Positions 49,587 through 60,959 of a DNA stretch of 64,000 nt are shown piece after piece. The translations under genes and the position numbers were made by a program. The stretch lies in assembly GCA_017165825.1 (NCBI GenBank), contig CM029372.1, positions 5,666,988-5,730,987 of the forward strand, written 5' to 3'. The DNA is from Hepsetus odoe. Its lineage: Eukaryota > Chordata > Actinopteri > Characiformes > Hepsetidae. Positions within the stretch are counted from its first letter, which is position 1; every line of letters begins with the position of its first letter. The notes under the pieces are model-generated. The model was given only the letters and a program-made list of their open reading frames with translations, made no database searches and had not been told where the DNA came from.

Positions 49587-52500
49587 TCAGGTTCTTAACC
49601 AGTGCATCCCACTCTTGAGCCGGTTATAGTCTGGGAGCTGCTCAATGGGCCCTGAAAGACATTTAAGATGATGGGTTACTGCAAACACTGTTCATATGAC
49701 AGAACTAATATAGACAACTGGCAGTTGTGGGAAAAGACTACAAAAAACTATTCATAATCTGCATTTTAAAATAAACTAAGTACAGTATTGGACCTATTAC
49801 ATAATACTAATTTTTTTTTTTGCCTGCTAGCATCAGCTCACAATAATACAAAGTTGTCAATTGTCAAATTTTATATTGTTTGATTTAGATTTAGAAAAAT
49901 AAAAGGTTTCAGCCATTTCACCCATACATATAAACTTGTGGACAAAAACAATGCATAAAATAAGTCACCGGTACATCTTACCATGGTGCTACTTTACTTT
50001 GCGATAAAGCGTTAACTTACCAACGGCTGCTACTGCTGGTGCTTTATTGTAGATGTATTTTGTGCACACTTCTTTGATGGTATTTGCATCGATGGCCTAG
50101 GATTGGGTTGAAAGGTGAGGGTTCATTTCAAACAATTGCTTTTCTTGAGCAGAATTTGAGGGGGGGGGGCACTGTTAGAGAAGCACTGTCTCACTTACAT
50201 CTATCCTGGCCTCCAGCTCATGCAGTGGGATCCTACGACCATAACACAGCATCTGCCTTCCAATGTCCTCACAGATGGGTGTGGAGCCTAATAACATTGC
50301 AGATAAGACATTCCTCACCTCATTGGCTTTAACGGTGTCAAAGTAAATCGATTTGAAATCCTTAAGCTCTGCATAATGGTGAAGCGATTTTCATAAGCAC
50401 AGATGCACACCTACCGTCTAAGTGAAGCAGCATGTTGGTCTTCAGCAGATTCTTTGCTCTTGCTACCTCACTATCGGTCACACTGGTGCAGAGAGACATC
50501 CTGCCAACACAGCACACTGATCAGTTTTCTGACCCAACTTCATTGTTTTATAGTCTTTTTTTGATTAAGAGAGATACAAGGCAGAAAGAAAAAGGAATGT
50601 ATTGGCATGTATTCATGAAATAAGTGACTAACGTTAATATTCTGAATTAGTTTGTCTCAATGTAATATGATTGTATGCAGTTATACATGCAGACAGTCAT
50701 GCAACACATTCAAATACACTACAGGACATGCTAGGGGTGATATCACTTCTGCTGTTTCCATAGAAAAAAGGAAAAATGCTTTGAGGGTATATGATGGAAA
50801 ATTAAAGAACTCTGCTTCATGATAAAGATCACAACCCCCCCCCCCCCTTCCTTCCTTCCTATGTTGCTTGGTAAATGATGTCTGCCAGGGTAGTGGTTTA
50901 TGAAAACAGGCACATACACAAGTAGAACTTTATAGAAGAAGGGTGAAGAACAGATATAGGGTGGGGGAGTACGAAAACGATGCAGTCTGGATAAGGAAGA
51001 AGATGCGAATGACCCCAATTAGGGGAGAAAGGGAAATGGGGCAGATTGGGACCAGGACCCAGTGACAGATAGATGATGATGAACTCAAAGTTGAGTATAT
51101 ATGCGTTTGTGTGGCCCTTCCTCCCACATTCTGAATAGTGTGTTGGACGAGGCCCTATTGCAATGGTAAATATAGCTTCTCCGCAAGGTATTCGTGCCTC
51201 TGACTTCTTGATATATTTTCCACGACAGGTAGCACAGTGTGCAAAATGCAAGGAAACAGCCTGATAATGCTTTGATAAAGAAGAATTAAATTTGCTGCCA
51301 ACAAAATACAGCAGAGGTTTCTGTTAAATTCATTGTCCCTAAATATTTCCATTATTAAAAGGTTTGTAAACCTAAACTAGCAAAGACACAACTTTAGACT
51401 AAGCACAGCTATAATAATTTAGCTTTAGAAATGTAGGAATGCATGTCTCACCACTCAAGCTGTGTGAAGTGCATCATCTCGCTGATGGTGCTTGGCTCAC
51501 AGACAGTGTAGAGCCCCCAAAGCCCAGTGTCAGTGTAGCAGGTATTGAAGGACTGGAAGCTGTGGCACAGGTTCCCCTGGCATGCCATCTGAGCCAGCTT
51601 ACTGGAGAGATTCTAATGAGGAAAAACACCACAAAGGCAATGTTGATACCAAGGCCATCCACTTCCTAAAATCAGAACAAACCACGGAACATCATGACTT
51701 ACCACACCGCCACCGAAGGAGCGATCCCAGTTTCCAATGAGCGTGTTGGCCACCATGAGCGGAATAGTGTCAGGGTGAGCCCAGCCCACTGCCTCCACAG
51801 CAATCGCTATGTGAGCCAATGGCATCTTGTCGTCTCTTACTCGAATCTGTCAAAAATATAATCTAGATTCACAGATCTGAACAAAATGCAATGTGTTTTA
51901 CAACATGGAACAAAAGCTACAGTTGCTGTATCCTCATTATTATTTATTTTTTATACCTCACTTCCAGTGAATCTGCAGGAAGGTAATGCAGGTGCTTCAC
52001 CCTTATATCTGGCTGGCAGCTTTCCAAAGTGGTATTTAGCCAAATCAATCAATTCACCGTGGGACACACCTGAAATAAATACCAGTGTACATGCAAGTCC
52101 ATACAATACAAAAGATGTCTATGTGACATGAAAATGAAAGATTTTTGCAGTTTTTCATAGACTCTTAAGATTTCTCGCATTTCATATATTAAATATTGGA
52201 GTTTTGTATTGTTGAGGAAGATGGAGGGAAGTTTACCCCCAGCTGCAGAAAGCACGATCCTTGGCCCCTTGTAGTGAGTTGTAATGTACTCCACAAGGTC
52301 TGTTCTGTTTATAGTTCTATAACGCAAGTCATTCATGAGTTTAATACAAAGAAAATAAAATGTAGCACTTAATAAGTGAATGTTGTTACACTGATTCTAC
52401 AACCTTCTATAAAATATGTTCTTAGACAGGCACATACTTGATGTTCTCTGCAGGTCCAAGGATGGTTCTTCCAAGAGCAGTGTCCTGGTATGCTGTGGCA

Positions 52501-55500
52501 TGCAGGTAATCAAACACAACCTCCTGTAGGTTTGTCTCCACTTCCTGCATCTCTCGAAGGATGACCCCACGCTCACGCTCTATCTCCGCCTCGCCCAGTG
52601 TGCTGTTCTGTATAATGTCCGCAAGAATCTCCACCGCTGAGGACAGAGACATGGGAGAGTTATTACACAAATTCCTCCTTTTACAACAGAATCAAAAACT
52701 GTGTTCGTCTTCAGAGCTTTCCTACCCCTGGGGAGGTCTTTAGAGAATGCTTTGGCATAATATACTGTCTGCTCTCTGGATGTATAGGCATTCAGATGGG
52801 CTCCCATGTTCTCAATCTCAAGCTCCAGGTCTAGCTGAGAACGCTTCTTTGTTCCCTGTGAAAACCAGAAGCAGGCATGTTTTAAGACACTTTAGTAGGC
52901 ACCTTCTGCGTCCTCTCACCACCCCATTCTTCTCATTAATGTTCAAAGTCATTCGGCTACTTAATCGAACATTTCTTTTGTAACGCTGAATAACAACGTT
53001 AAGGCGATGGGTAGACTGGCAAAAATGTATGAGGAAGCATTCACTGCTCTGCTGGAACTCCATTTAACAAGGGGTTAACAAGGGCTAACAATTCTCTTTT
53101 TAAAAACATTATCTTTGATGTCCTGTAATTAGATCTTGATATGTGCTTGATATGTGATTGTTTAATTCTTTTGAATGCAGCCCTGTTACTGGGGCAGCCA
53201 TGGGCTAATGGTTAGAGAATAGGAACCAGGATCGGACGGGCATAGGTTTGAATCCCAGACCAGTAGGTTGCCATGAGGTACTCAAGGTACGAATCCCTTC
53301 ACTGCTCCCTGGACACTTGAAACCCCGGCTGCACGGTGTGTTTGTGGGTTAAATGCAGAGCTTGCATTACATTGTGTTTCGCTGTGTGCTGTGCTGTTTC
53401 ACAAAGACAAAAAGTCACTTTCACTTCACTTAAGCTCTATTTGTGTTTATCAGCTGAAGCGATCAGTCACTGCTGTGTGAACAATGTGTGATTATGCCCT
53501 GGGCTTGTTGATAAGGAACTATTTATAAAACAGCCAATGCACAACATATTGCAGTTTTGAGGATCAAATAAAAAAACTGGAGACCATGTTAAAATGAGTA
53601 TTTTACACAGAGTACATTCATTCTCATTCATTCATTCATTCACTCGATTATTGACTTAGATTCTGAAGGGAAACAGTGGACTAGATGAATGGGCCTGTGG
53701 CTGGATCAGTAACGGACACAGAGCTCCATTTCCAATCAGGTGTCAGCAAAGTGAAAGTGACTACCCGCGTCATTGTGAAACGCAGCAGAGCAAAACACAA
53801 CGAAATTGATTTCCTAATTCTGCTGTTTGTTTTTTCTCTGTCTTTGTGTTTTGTGTTTACTGTTTTAATTTATATTGTTTTTTAACTCATATCTTCTGCT
53901 CTGTAAAGTGATCTTGGGTTTGAGAAAGACGCTATATAAATAACAATTATTATTATTATTATTATTATTAATCTCTGCGTTTCACCCATTCACACACATG
54001 CAGCAGGGGGAAGCTATTGAAAGTGCCCGGGGAGCAGTGACGGGGGACGGTACCTTGCTCAAGGGTACCTCAGGGCCTCAGGGTGAGGGAATCAAACCCA
54101 CAATCTTCTGACTGCCCAAAATTAATGACTTTCTGTGGACGCCATGACACAGCTTTCCTGATGCTATTGGCCCGTACAAGCGACCTTGGTGTTATTAGCA
54201 CCACACTCTAGTTGACTGAGCTAACCGGCCAAGGCCGCTGCCGAGCAACAAAGTGGAGGTGGGGTAGCAGAATGGGCTGATTAAGATGAGCTAGTTGGAC
54301 CTTTTCAGGATGAAAATGGACTCAAAATCAACTCCCAAACCTACTGCCAGTTTAAGAAGACACTTTCTTCAAGCAGTGGTTTGGGAAAAAGTCTGCATCT
54401 TTCAAGACCACCATGATTTTTCTGCAGGACGATGCTCCATCGCATGCATGGAACTTTTCCACTGCGTGGCCAGTAAAGTCCTTAATGAAAGATGAAAGAA
54501 TAAAGACATGGCCCCCCCCTCCTCACCTGACATAAACCCTACTGAGAACTTGTGGACCTTCTTAAACGGGAGATTTACGGGGAAGGAAAACAGTCCACCT
54601 CTCTGAACGGTGTCTGGGAGGTTGTGGTTGATGCTGCACAAAAAGTTGATCTAAAGCAGATCAAGAAACTGACCGACTTCATGAATGGAGGAATTTTGAC
54701 CGTTACTGAAAAGAAGGGCGGCTATACTGTGTATAGCCAATAGTAGTTAATAACAGTTGCCTAATAATCCCCCGAGAACGTTCACACTCACATTTCCTTT
54801 GTAAAACCCTCAGGTTTCCGGGTTATTAACATTTTGAATTGCCTGAAAGCAGTGGATTTATTCAAATTTAACCTCAAAATATTCACTTGCCTAACAATTG
54901 TTCAAACAGTGTAGATACTTTGCAGATTTGTCATCTCCATTATTTCATCTCTCTAACCCTGAGAACAGTGTCAAACCAAAGCTAACCCAGAGAACCCGCA
55001 TCTGTGAACAAGGTAATAATTACTTCGTGTTAATGCATCAGTTCTGCTTTAATGTGGGGGTCAGCAGTAACTGTGAGGCTGCTTAACCTGCTGCATTCTG
55101 TCTCCTGTCAGACATGCGCAAAGACCACCAGTCCCCTCAAGATGCATGAGGGAGTCTTTCAAGGAATAAAAACTTTTCTTGCAACATTTTTTCCTAGGGT
55201 TAGGGCAGGTTTTTCTTTATAGAAGCGACTCACAAGCTTCATTCTAGCTGCTCAGTTTCTGCTAGGGCTCCACCTGGCTGCAGGATTACATTTGAATATC
55301 ATCTTTCTGAATAAAAACAATGTCATGCTAAAAGTTTATAGCTGGTAAAAAGGCCATTTACACATGAGGTTAGAGGAAACTCCCTTTAGCACAAACAGCA
55401 CAAAAAAAAACATGGTGTAAGCCACTAAAATATTTATTGTTTATGGCCAGAGTATTTTATTTGAATTCTATTTCACAAATTTATCAGATTTTGCCTAAAA

Positions 55501-58129
55501 GGCGTGAAATGCTGATTAGCCTGACGCATCAGAACATACCCTGAATGTTACCGACCTGAAACTGCTGTTGTGTCTGTTGAAAGATACCACTGACATCAAA
55601 CACTGCAAGGGTAATATTACATTGTGATAACTTGCACATTCTGTTTGAAGAAGGTACCAGCAGAAAAAGATCCCAGACATTGCATGATTTGAGCAAAAAT
55701 TCTTTAAATCCCAAATGTCTAGAAAAGATTTTTAAAAGTCAATGATATTCCAGACTTTCCAGGAGCCGTGGAAACCATGGAGTTCATCACACTGATGGCT
55801 GTTTGAACTCCCACTTAAGCGAACACACTTCATGCCTCCTAAAGGATGTTCCAGGCTGCCAGGCTTACCTTAAAAGCCATGTGCTCCAGAAAGTGAGCTG
55901 TTCCGTTGTTCCTTTCATTCTCGTACCGGCTCCCAGCATCTATCCACAGACCGACCTGAACACAAAGGCACTTTCACAAACTGACCCAAACATGGACACA
56001 TTACTGCTACAGCTCTGGGATTAATTACGTTTTTAATTTTCATATGAATGAGAAAACAATAAAAAATTATAAATGAAAATGATCAAACAAAATAACCCAT
56101 AAAACAAAGTGTGAGGTGAAAGTGAACACAGCAAACAGTGAACCGCAACCAAATGTTTCTCTGCATTTAACCTATACACACTGTGCAGCAGTAATATACA
56201 GTGTCTGGGGAGCAGTGACGGGGACGGTACCTTGCTCAAGGGTACCTCTGGGCAACCTACTGGTCTGGGACAAAAACCCACAACCTTCCGATCATGTGGC
56301 CTATTCGCTGTGAAAAAGTGAAAAAAGTGAAAGTGACAACCCTTGTCATTGCGAGGTCACAGCACTGCACACCATGAACCACAACTAAATTGGACCTCTG
56401 CATTTAACCCATGCACACAAACACCGTGCAGCAGTGGGCATCTAATGAAAGCGCCCGGGGAGCAGTGAAGGGGACGGTACCTTGCTCAGGGGTACTTCAG
56501 GGCAACCTACTTGTAAGGGAATCGAACCCACAATCTTCCGATGCAGGGCCAACTCCCTAACCACTAGGCCACCGCTGCCCCTGTGGTGAAGCTAATCATT
56601 GAAGCTCTATTTGTGGCTCTCCAATCTGGAGAAATATTTGTTCATCCCAGGTTGAGAGCAGGCGGGGCAGCCCTGGACCTTTCTGTGTGGAGTTTGCATA
56701 TTCACTCCGTGTCGGTGTGGGTTTCCTCCGGGAGCTCCAGTTTCCTCCCATCATCCTAAAACATGCACATACCAGGTGAACTGGAGATGCTAAATTGGCC
56801 GTAGCTGTGTGTGTGTCTGTGTGTCTGCCCTGTGATGGACTGGCGACCTGTCCAGGATGTTTCCCTGCATTTCGCCCCATGAGACCTGGGATAGGCTCTA
56901 GCAACAGAAAATGAGCGAGAGAGAGGGAGACTGAGAGCGCAGGTGGAAATACTGTCACTTGCACTCATCTCTGAACCCAGATCATGTTAAACGGCTAGTG
57001 TTCAAGATTATTTTAGACATTAACAATAACCTGTAACAGTGCACATGATTCATTCATTCAGAGGTAAATTATTCTGGATTTAAATATTATTCTTTTGTAT
57101 TCATTTATTATTTTGTTTATTTTTGTTGTTTTTTAGAATGTAAATGTTATAAAAAGACCATGATTTAAATGGTCTCAAGGTGAGAGGTTAAAAAAGTTCA
57201 ATAAACACATGTATCCAAAGTCAGTGAGTGATCATGTTCTAATATGATCTCGATATTGAACAGAATAATATGAAGCTATTATGAAGTGAAAGTGACTATT
57301 CTTGTCTTGGTGAAACACATCACAGCACTCAGCCACAACGAAATTCCGCCGCTGCATTTCACCCATACACCGTGTATGCCGTTTAAAGCGCCCAGTGAGC
57401 AGTGACGGGGACGGTACCTTGCTCAAGGGTACCTCAGTGCAACCTTGCGTTTATGGCATTTAGTAAACGCTCTTATCCTGATCACAGGGACAGACTCCCT
57501 GGAGCTATTCAGGGTTAAGGGCTTTGCTCAGGAACCCAATGGTGGAAGTGCAGGAAGTGGAATTGGAACCTGCGACCTTTTGCGACACAGCTGAGTATCC
57601 TACCACTAGAGCATCACCACTACGAACATACCGGTCTGGGATTCGAACCCATGACTTTCTGATCCTAGGGCCTAGACCTTAAAACACTAGGACACCGCTG
57701 CTCCTTATGACTGTTGTTTTTTGTTGTTTTTTTGCCATAATCGAGCAGCACAGAGACTGATGTCCACACGGACTCGGTGTTGCTCTCACTCCATACGTAC
57801 CGTGCAGGTAGTCAGTCCTGAGTCTTCAGAAGCCACTCGAAGCCCGTTTGCTAGAGTTGTCACCTTGGTCTCCGGCACGTTCAGCGCCACGGTCTCCGCG
57901 ATCCCGGTGGCTCGGCGGCGGACAATCTGCGGAGAGGGACACACACAGGAACCATGAGCTGCTCGGTTAAATTCGAGGCCGGACAACCTATCAGACAGAC
58001 CGAGGGGCTTCACACAACTCATATTCCATCTGCTCCATCCATGTTTACCTGCGGGACTACATTGGTTCTCAGTAAACTCTTCACTAAGCGCCCTCCTGCT
58101 GCTCCCACACGCTGCACTCCCGCCGCCAT
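49587..58129 (-). CDS. pmpcb: Mitochondrial processing peptidase subunit beta, 13 exons, 478 aa
   Basis: Catalytic subunit of the matrix peptidase (M16 family) that, with PMPCA, cleaves presequences from imported mitochondrial proteins. Exons in transcription order: 58129-58049, 57926-57801, 55955-55869, 52855-52726, 52636-52438, 52316-52237, 52069-51957, 51846-51703, 51612-51452, 50500-50415, 50287-50199, 50096-50021, 49651-49587. Phases close at 479 codons with stop (human 489 aa). The zinc-binding HXXEH motif is H90-F-L-E-H94, and the third ligand fits E170 (ILREMQE), exactly 76 residues later as in the family. The N-terminus (MAAGVQRVGAAGGRLVK) is arginine/alanine-rich with no acid, as expected for a matrix-targeting presequence. 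Other marks are WIDAGSRYENE, GAHLNAYTSREQTVYYAKA and NWDRSFGGG, the flexible glycine-rich loop region. It is convergent with dnajc2. Confidence 0.97.
50828..50865. repeat. (C)n plus (CTTC)n simple repeat in pmpcb intron 9
   Basis: A run of 13 or more C followed by ttccttccttcct. Confidence 0.85.
53190..53435 (+). mobile_element. tRNA-derived SINE in pmpcb intron 3
   Basis: Begins ggggcagccatgggctaatg, B box ggtttgaatccc, core agtaggttgccatgaggtac, and tail caaaaagtcactttcacttc. It lies antisense to pmpcb. Confidence 0.85.
53748..54115 (-). mobile_element. Antisense SINE split by a second retroposon
   Basis: The SINE begins gtgaaagtgactacccgcgt (53749) and breaks off at aaacacaacgaaatt near 53808. 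It resumes at ctctgcgtttcacccattca near 53971, then ggggacggtaccttgctcaa and gaatcaaacccacaatcttc to about 54115. The 160 bp in between are foreign (next entry). Confidence 0.85.
53809..53970 (+). mobile_element. Retroposon 3' end with (ATT)n tail nested in a SINE
   Basis: Ends with ctctgtaaagtgatcttggg, then gacgctatataaataaca and an (ATT)n tail, the usual 3' terminus of several fish LINE/SINE families. It interrupts the SINE at 53748-54115, so it inserted later. Confidence 0.7.
54116..54912 (+). pseudogene. Tc1/mariner transposase fossil in pmpcb intron 3
   Basis: Broken frames encode recognisable DDE-transposase pieces: a second-Asp region related to QDxAPSHA near 54425, the SPDINPTENLW third-acid region near 54520-54550, then LKREIYGEGKQ, AAQKVDLKQIKKLTD and EKKGGYTVYSQ. 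The 3' end of the element is at caaacagtg before TA near 54912. The first catalytic region and the left terminus are lost; the left edge abuts a SINE. Inactive. Confidence 0.8.
54913..55868. other. Rest of pmpcb intron 3
   Basis: No recognisable gene or named repeat. Confidence 0.5.
56110..56325 (-). mobile_element. Antisense SINE in pmpcb intron 2 (first of a tandem-like pair)
   Basis: Complemented tail and core: gaggtgaaagtgaacacagc, ctctgcatttaacctataca, ggggagcagtgacggggacg, cttgctcaagggtacctctg, and head complement acaaccttccgatcatgtgg. Confidence 0.85.
56326..56582 (-). mobile_element. Antisense full-length SINE in pmpcb intron 2
   Basis: Complete from tail (gtgaaagtgacaacccttgt) through core (cttgctcaggggtacttcag) to an intact complemented B box (gggaatcgaaccc) and A-box end (accactaggccaccgctgcc). 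Adjacent to, and in the same orientation as, the previous copy. Confidence 0.9.
56640..56925 (+). mobile_element. L2-like retroposon 3' end
   Basis: Ordered family words: ctgtgtggagtttgcatatt, gtgggtttcctccgggagct, gatgctaaattggccgtagc, gtgatggactggcgacctgt, and agacctgggataggctctag. This is a long, fairly well kept 3' end of a fish L2/CR1-type LINE or its SINE. Confidence 0.85.
57283..57705 (-). mobile_element. Antisense SINE interrupted by a different SINE-like element
   Basis: SINE part 1 is 57283-57443 (gtgaaagtgactattcttgt ... caagggtacctcagtgcaac). Part 2 is about 57628-57705 (ccggtctgggattcgaaccc ... ctaggacaccgctgctcc). Between them sits the element listed next. Lies in pmpcb intron 2. 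Confidence 0.8.
57444..57627 (-). mobile_element. SINE-like element nested in a SINE
   Basis: Carries the common fish repeat words acgctcttatcctgatcaca, gggttaagggctttgctcag, tggaattggaacctgcgacc and taccactagagcatcaccac. The last part is a complemented tRNA-like head, so this is a second tRNA-related family. Confidence 0.7.
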
Positions 58130-58330
58130 GTTGTTTACCTCTACGTGGACGTCACAGGCTGCACCGACTCTGATTGGATGAGCCAGGAAGTACGTCAGGG
58201 GAGGAGCCTGGTAACGTCCAAATTGTCACAAATCAAGTGGGATTCTGGGTAATGTAGTTTGAGGCTTTTCAGTCTTCTTTTAACGGACACTTTACCGTCG
58301 CAGATAAAATTCTGGGTAATGTAGTTTAAC
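58130..58330 (-). promoter_or_regulatory. pmpcb promoter with paired ZNF143-type sites
   Basis: On the minus strand two copies of aaactacattacccagaat occur (plus positions about 58241-58260 and 58308-58327). They match the ZNF143/THAP11-associated consensus ACTACAnnTCCCAGnATGC in most positions. A CCAAT box (attgg, 58173-58177) and a CRE-like gacgtcac (58149-58156) lie nearer the gene. The start codon sits in acatggcggc, a YY1-type motif. Together this looks like a TATA-less nuclear-encoded mitochondrial gene promoter. Confidence 0.6.
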
Positions 58331-59097
58331 ACAAATCAATACGGCTCTTAACGGTCACTTTACTGTCACGGCCGTTTCTCCTACTAGCTCAAGTTTTTCA
58401 CTACTGTCGTTTGTATATTCAAGTAAGAAGTTCTTTGTACACAAAATTTTAACATAATAAATCATAAATTTGGACTATTACTATTGGTTTGTTGTGTTGT
58501 TTTTCTCTGAAGGCTGTAACTGCTGTGAATAAACGGATCAATAATAAATACCCCTGTTTGTGTAAAGATAAACACATGAATAAAATCATGAGTCTCAGCT
58601 CCCAGCAGAGGTGCTAAAAGTACACAGAAACCAAACAGAAAAATTCTCTCAGAAAAGCAAACAGGCTACGAAATGTACCAAGAGATTAAAAAAGGATAAC
58701 ATCGCGGTCCAGAGGACATTTCCACAGGCCAAATATGTGAAACGAAATGAACCTCACACCACATTAATATAATTCAAGGACCATTAAAGCATTCCCTCCT
58801 TAGCTTTAATAACGATCTACTGAAAATAATCAACTTTACCCTCAGCCAAGTCACCTGTAGCTCACCTGCAATGGACCTCTCTATAAATACCTTTCACTCT
58901 CCACTTCTTGTTGTGCTTTACATTTCTTTTGTTTCATTACACCTATAGTGCCTGATCTGCACTAACCGATGAGCCAAGGCATCGTCTTGTGTTTTTATTC
59001 CACCCGTTTAGGGTGAAATTGGTCCTGATGGTGGGAATCCTCTCAGTGATGATGGAGAATTCCTCCCAAACTTGCTACAGCTAACAACTAATAGGTC
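58331..59097. other. Unassigned intergenic DNA
   Basis: AT-rich sequence upstream of pmpcb. No gene or named repeat recognised. Confidence 0.5.
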
Positions 59098-59345
59098 ATC
59101 TCTCACTCATTTTCTGAGCCACTTGTCCTGATCAGGGTCACGGGGTGGTGCTGGAGTCTATCCCAGCTCTCACAGGGCGATATACCCAGTCCATCACACA
59201 CACACACAGACTGAGGGAAGGAATCCACCTGACGTGCATGTCTTTGGAGGAAGGGAAGAATCTGGAGCACCCAGAGGATCTCCTGGACCGCCCCGTCAGG
59301 GAATCAAACTCAGGACCTTCTTGCTGTGAGGTGCCAGCGCTGCCC
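59098..59345 (-). mobile_element. Antisense L2-like retroposon 3' end
   Basis: Complemented family words: tcattttctgagccacttgt, ctggagtctatcccagctct, gcatgtctttggaggaaggg, and gggaatcaaactcaggacct. This is the opposite orientation to the 56.6 kb copy. Confidence 0.8.
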
Positions 59346-59509
59346 GCTGCACCTTTGTGTCTACATAACAAGTCTGTTGCGTTAAGGGTAGGAATAGGAG
59401 ATATGAAAAAAGGAGAAATTAGCAAAAAATAAACGCTTAAATAAATGTACAGATGGCTAAAACACAAATCCAACTTGGGACACGAAGTCGGGGTTGAGTT
59501 CTGCTTCTA

Positions 59510-60949
59510 CAGTTGAGGCCAAAATTATTAGCCCCCCCAGGAATTATGGAACATTTTCCCAAAATTCTTTCCAATGTTTGCAGCATTGATGAAACTTGAT
59601 ATAGACAAACATTCACCAGTGCTATTTAGTAGCTTTTGGTACATTTTGTAATATAAAATACATTTTTAGGCTTGCTTTGTATCAAATATAGCAAAAAATG
59701 GGGTGGTCAAAAATATTAGCCCCATGTGAATATTTGCTTTTAAAACACAGCTACAGTGATTAACCAATCAGCTTTGAGACCACACCTGTGCAGTCAATTG
59801 GCTTCCTAACAACATTCAATCAGCATAAAAAGATTCCAGTGAACAGGACACTTGAACACATGAGAGTACTGGACTACTGTTGCTCAACATGCCAAAGACA
59901 ACGGAAATCAGTCTGGAGCTGAGAAAGAAGATAAGGGGGAAGGCTACGCTGCCATTTCCAAGCGATTCACAGTGTCTAGAACTGCTGTACTATGGAGTTG
60001 ATGTTTCAAGGAACACAGTTGTGAGGGCTCTTCATCGTGGTGGGCTTCAGGGCCATCGTCCCAGAAGAACCCCTTTACTCAAACAGCGGCACAGCACAGC
60101 CCGACTGAGGTTTGCCCGTGAACATTTGAAAGGTAAAGATGAGTTTTGGAAGTCTGTGCTTTGCTCTGATGAGACTAAACTGGAACTGTTTGGGCACATG
60201 GATGTTGCTTATGTTTGGTGAAGAAAGGGAGAGGCCTTCAACCCTAGGAACACAGTTCCCACAGTTAAACATGGTGACGGGAGCATCATGCTGTAGGACT
60301 GTTTTGCATTCTCAGGCACAGGGAGCCTTGTTCGGGTGCATGGCGTCATGATAAAAGAAAATTATGTTGACATTTTGAGGGAGAATATGCAGAAATCTGC
60401 TCATAGTCTAGGCTTAAATCATCGCTGGGTCTTCCAACAAGACAATGACCCAATGCATACATCGAAATTAGTCCCAACAGTTCCTCAATGATACCAAAAC
60501 CAAGATCCTGGAATGGCCCACACTGTGCCCAGACTTCAAGCTTATTGAGAATCTGTGGCGGGTGCTCAGAGTGAATGTCCATGCTCGGAAACCGTGCAAT
60601 TTGGACCAGCTAGAACAATTTGCAATGGAAGAATGGGTCCAAATCCCTCAGGAGACCTGTGCCAACCTATTATAGAACTATTCTAAGAGACTGTTGTCAG
60701 TTGTGGCTCAGAAAGGGTACACTATTGACTATAAATGGCCAAGGGGCTAATAATTTTGGATGTCTCATTTTTCCTTTCTTGTTTCAACTTGGTGTATCAA
60801 TAAAATATCCTAATTAAACTTAGTGAACATTGTTTTTTTTATTGTGTCTGTTTCCAAAATAAACACTTGTTGTTAATGGTCATTTTCATGGAGAAATCAA
60901 GAGTGTTGTCTAATTTCATAAGGGGGGCTAATAATTTTGGCATCAACTG
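59510..60949 (+). mobile_element. Tc1-like transposon, 1,440 bp, both ends present, transposase decayed
   Basis: Terminal inverted repeats: the left begins cagttgaggccaaaattatt, the right ends ttttggcatcaactg. TA duplications lie at 59508-59509 and 60950-60951. Similar inner motifs (caaaaatattagccccatg near 59708, aggggctaataattttggat near 60741) give an IR/DR-type layout as in Sleeping Beauty-class elements. The transposase frame opens near 59889 (MPKTTEISLELRKKI), lacks much of the first helix-turn-helix, and keeps CSDETKLELFG, a second-Asp region (QQDND) and a third-acid region (KLIENLW). Several stops and shifts make it inactive. Confidence 0.9.
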
Positions 60950-60959
60950 TAAAGTTGAA

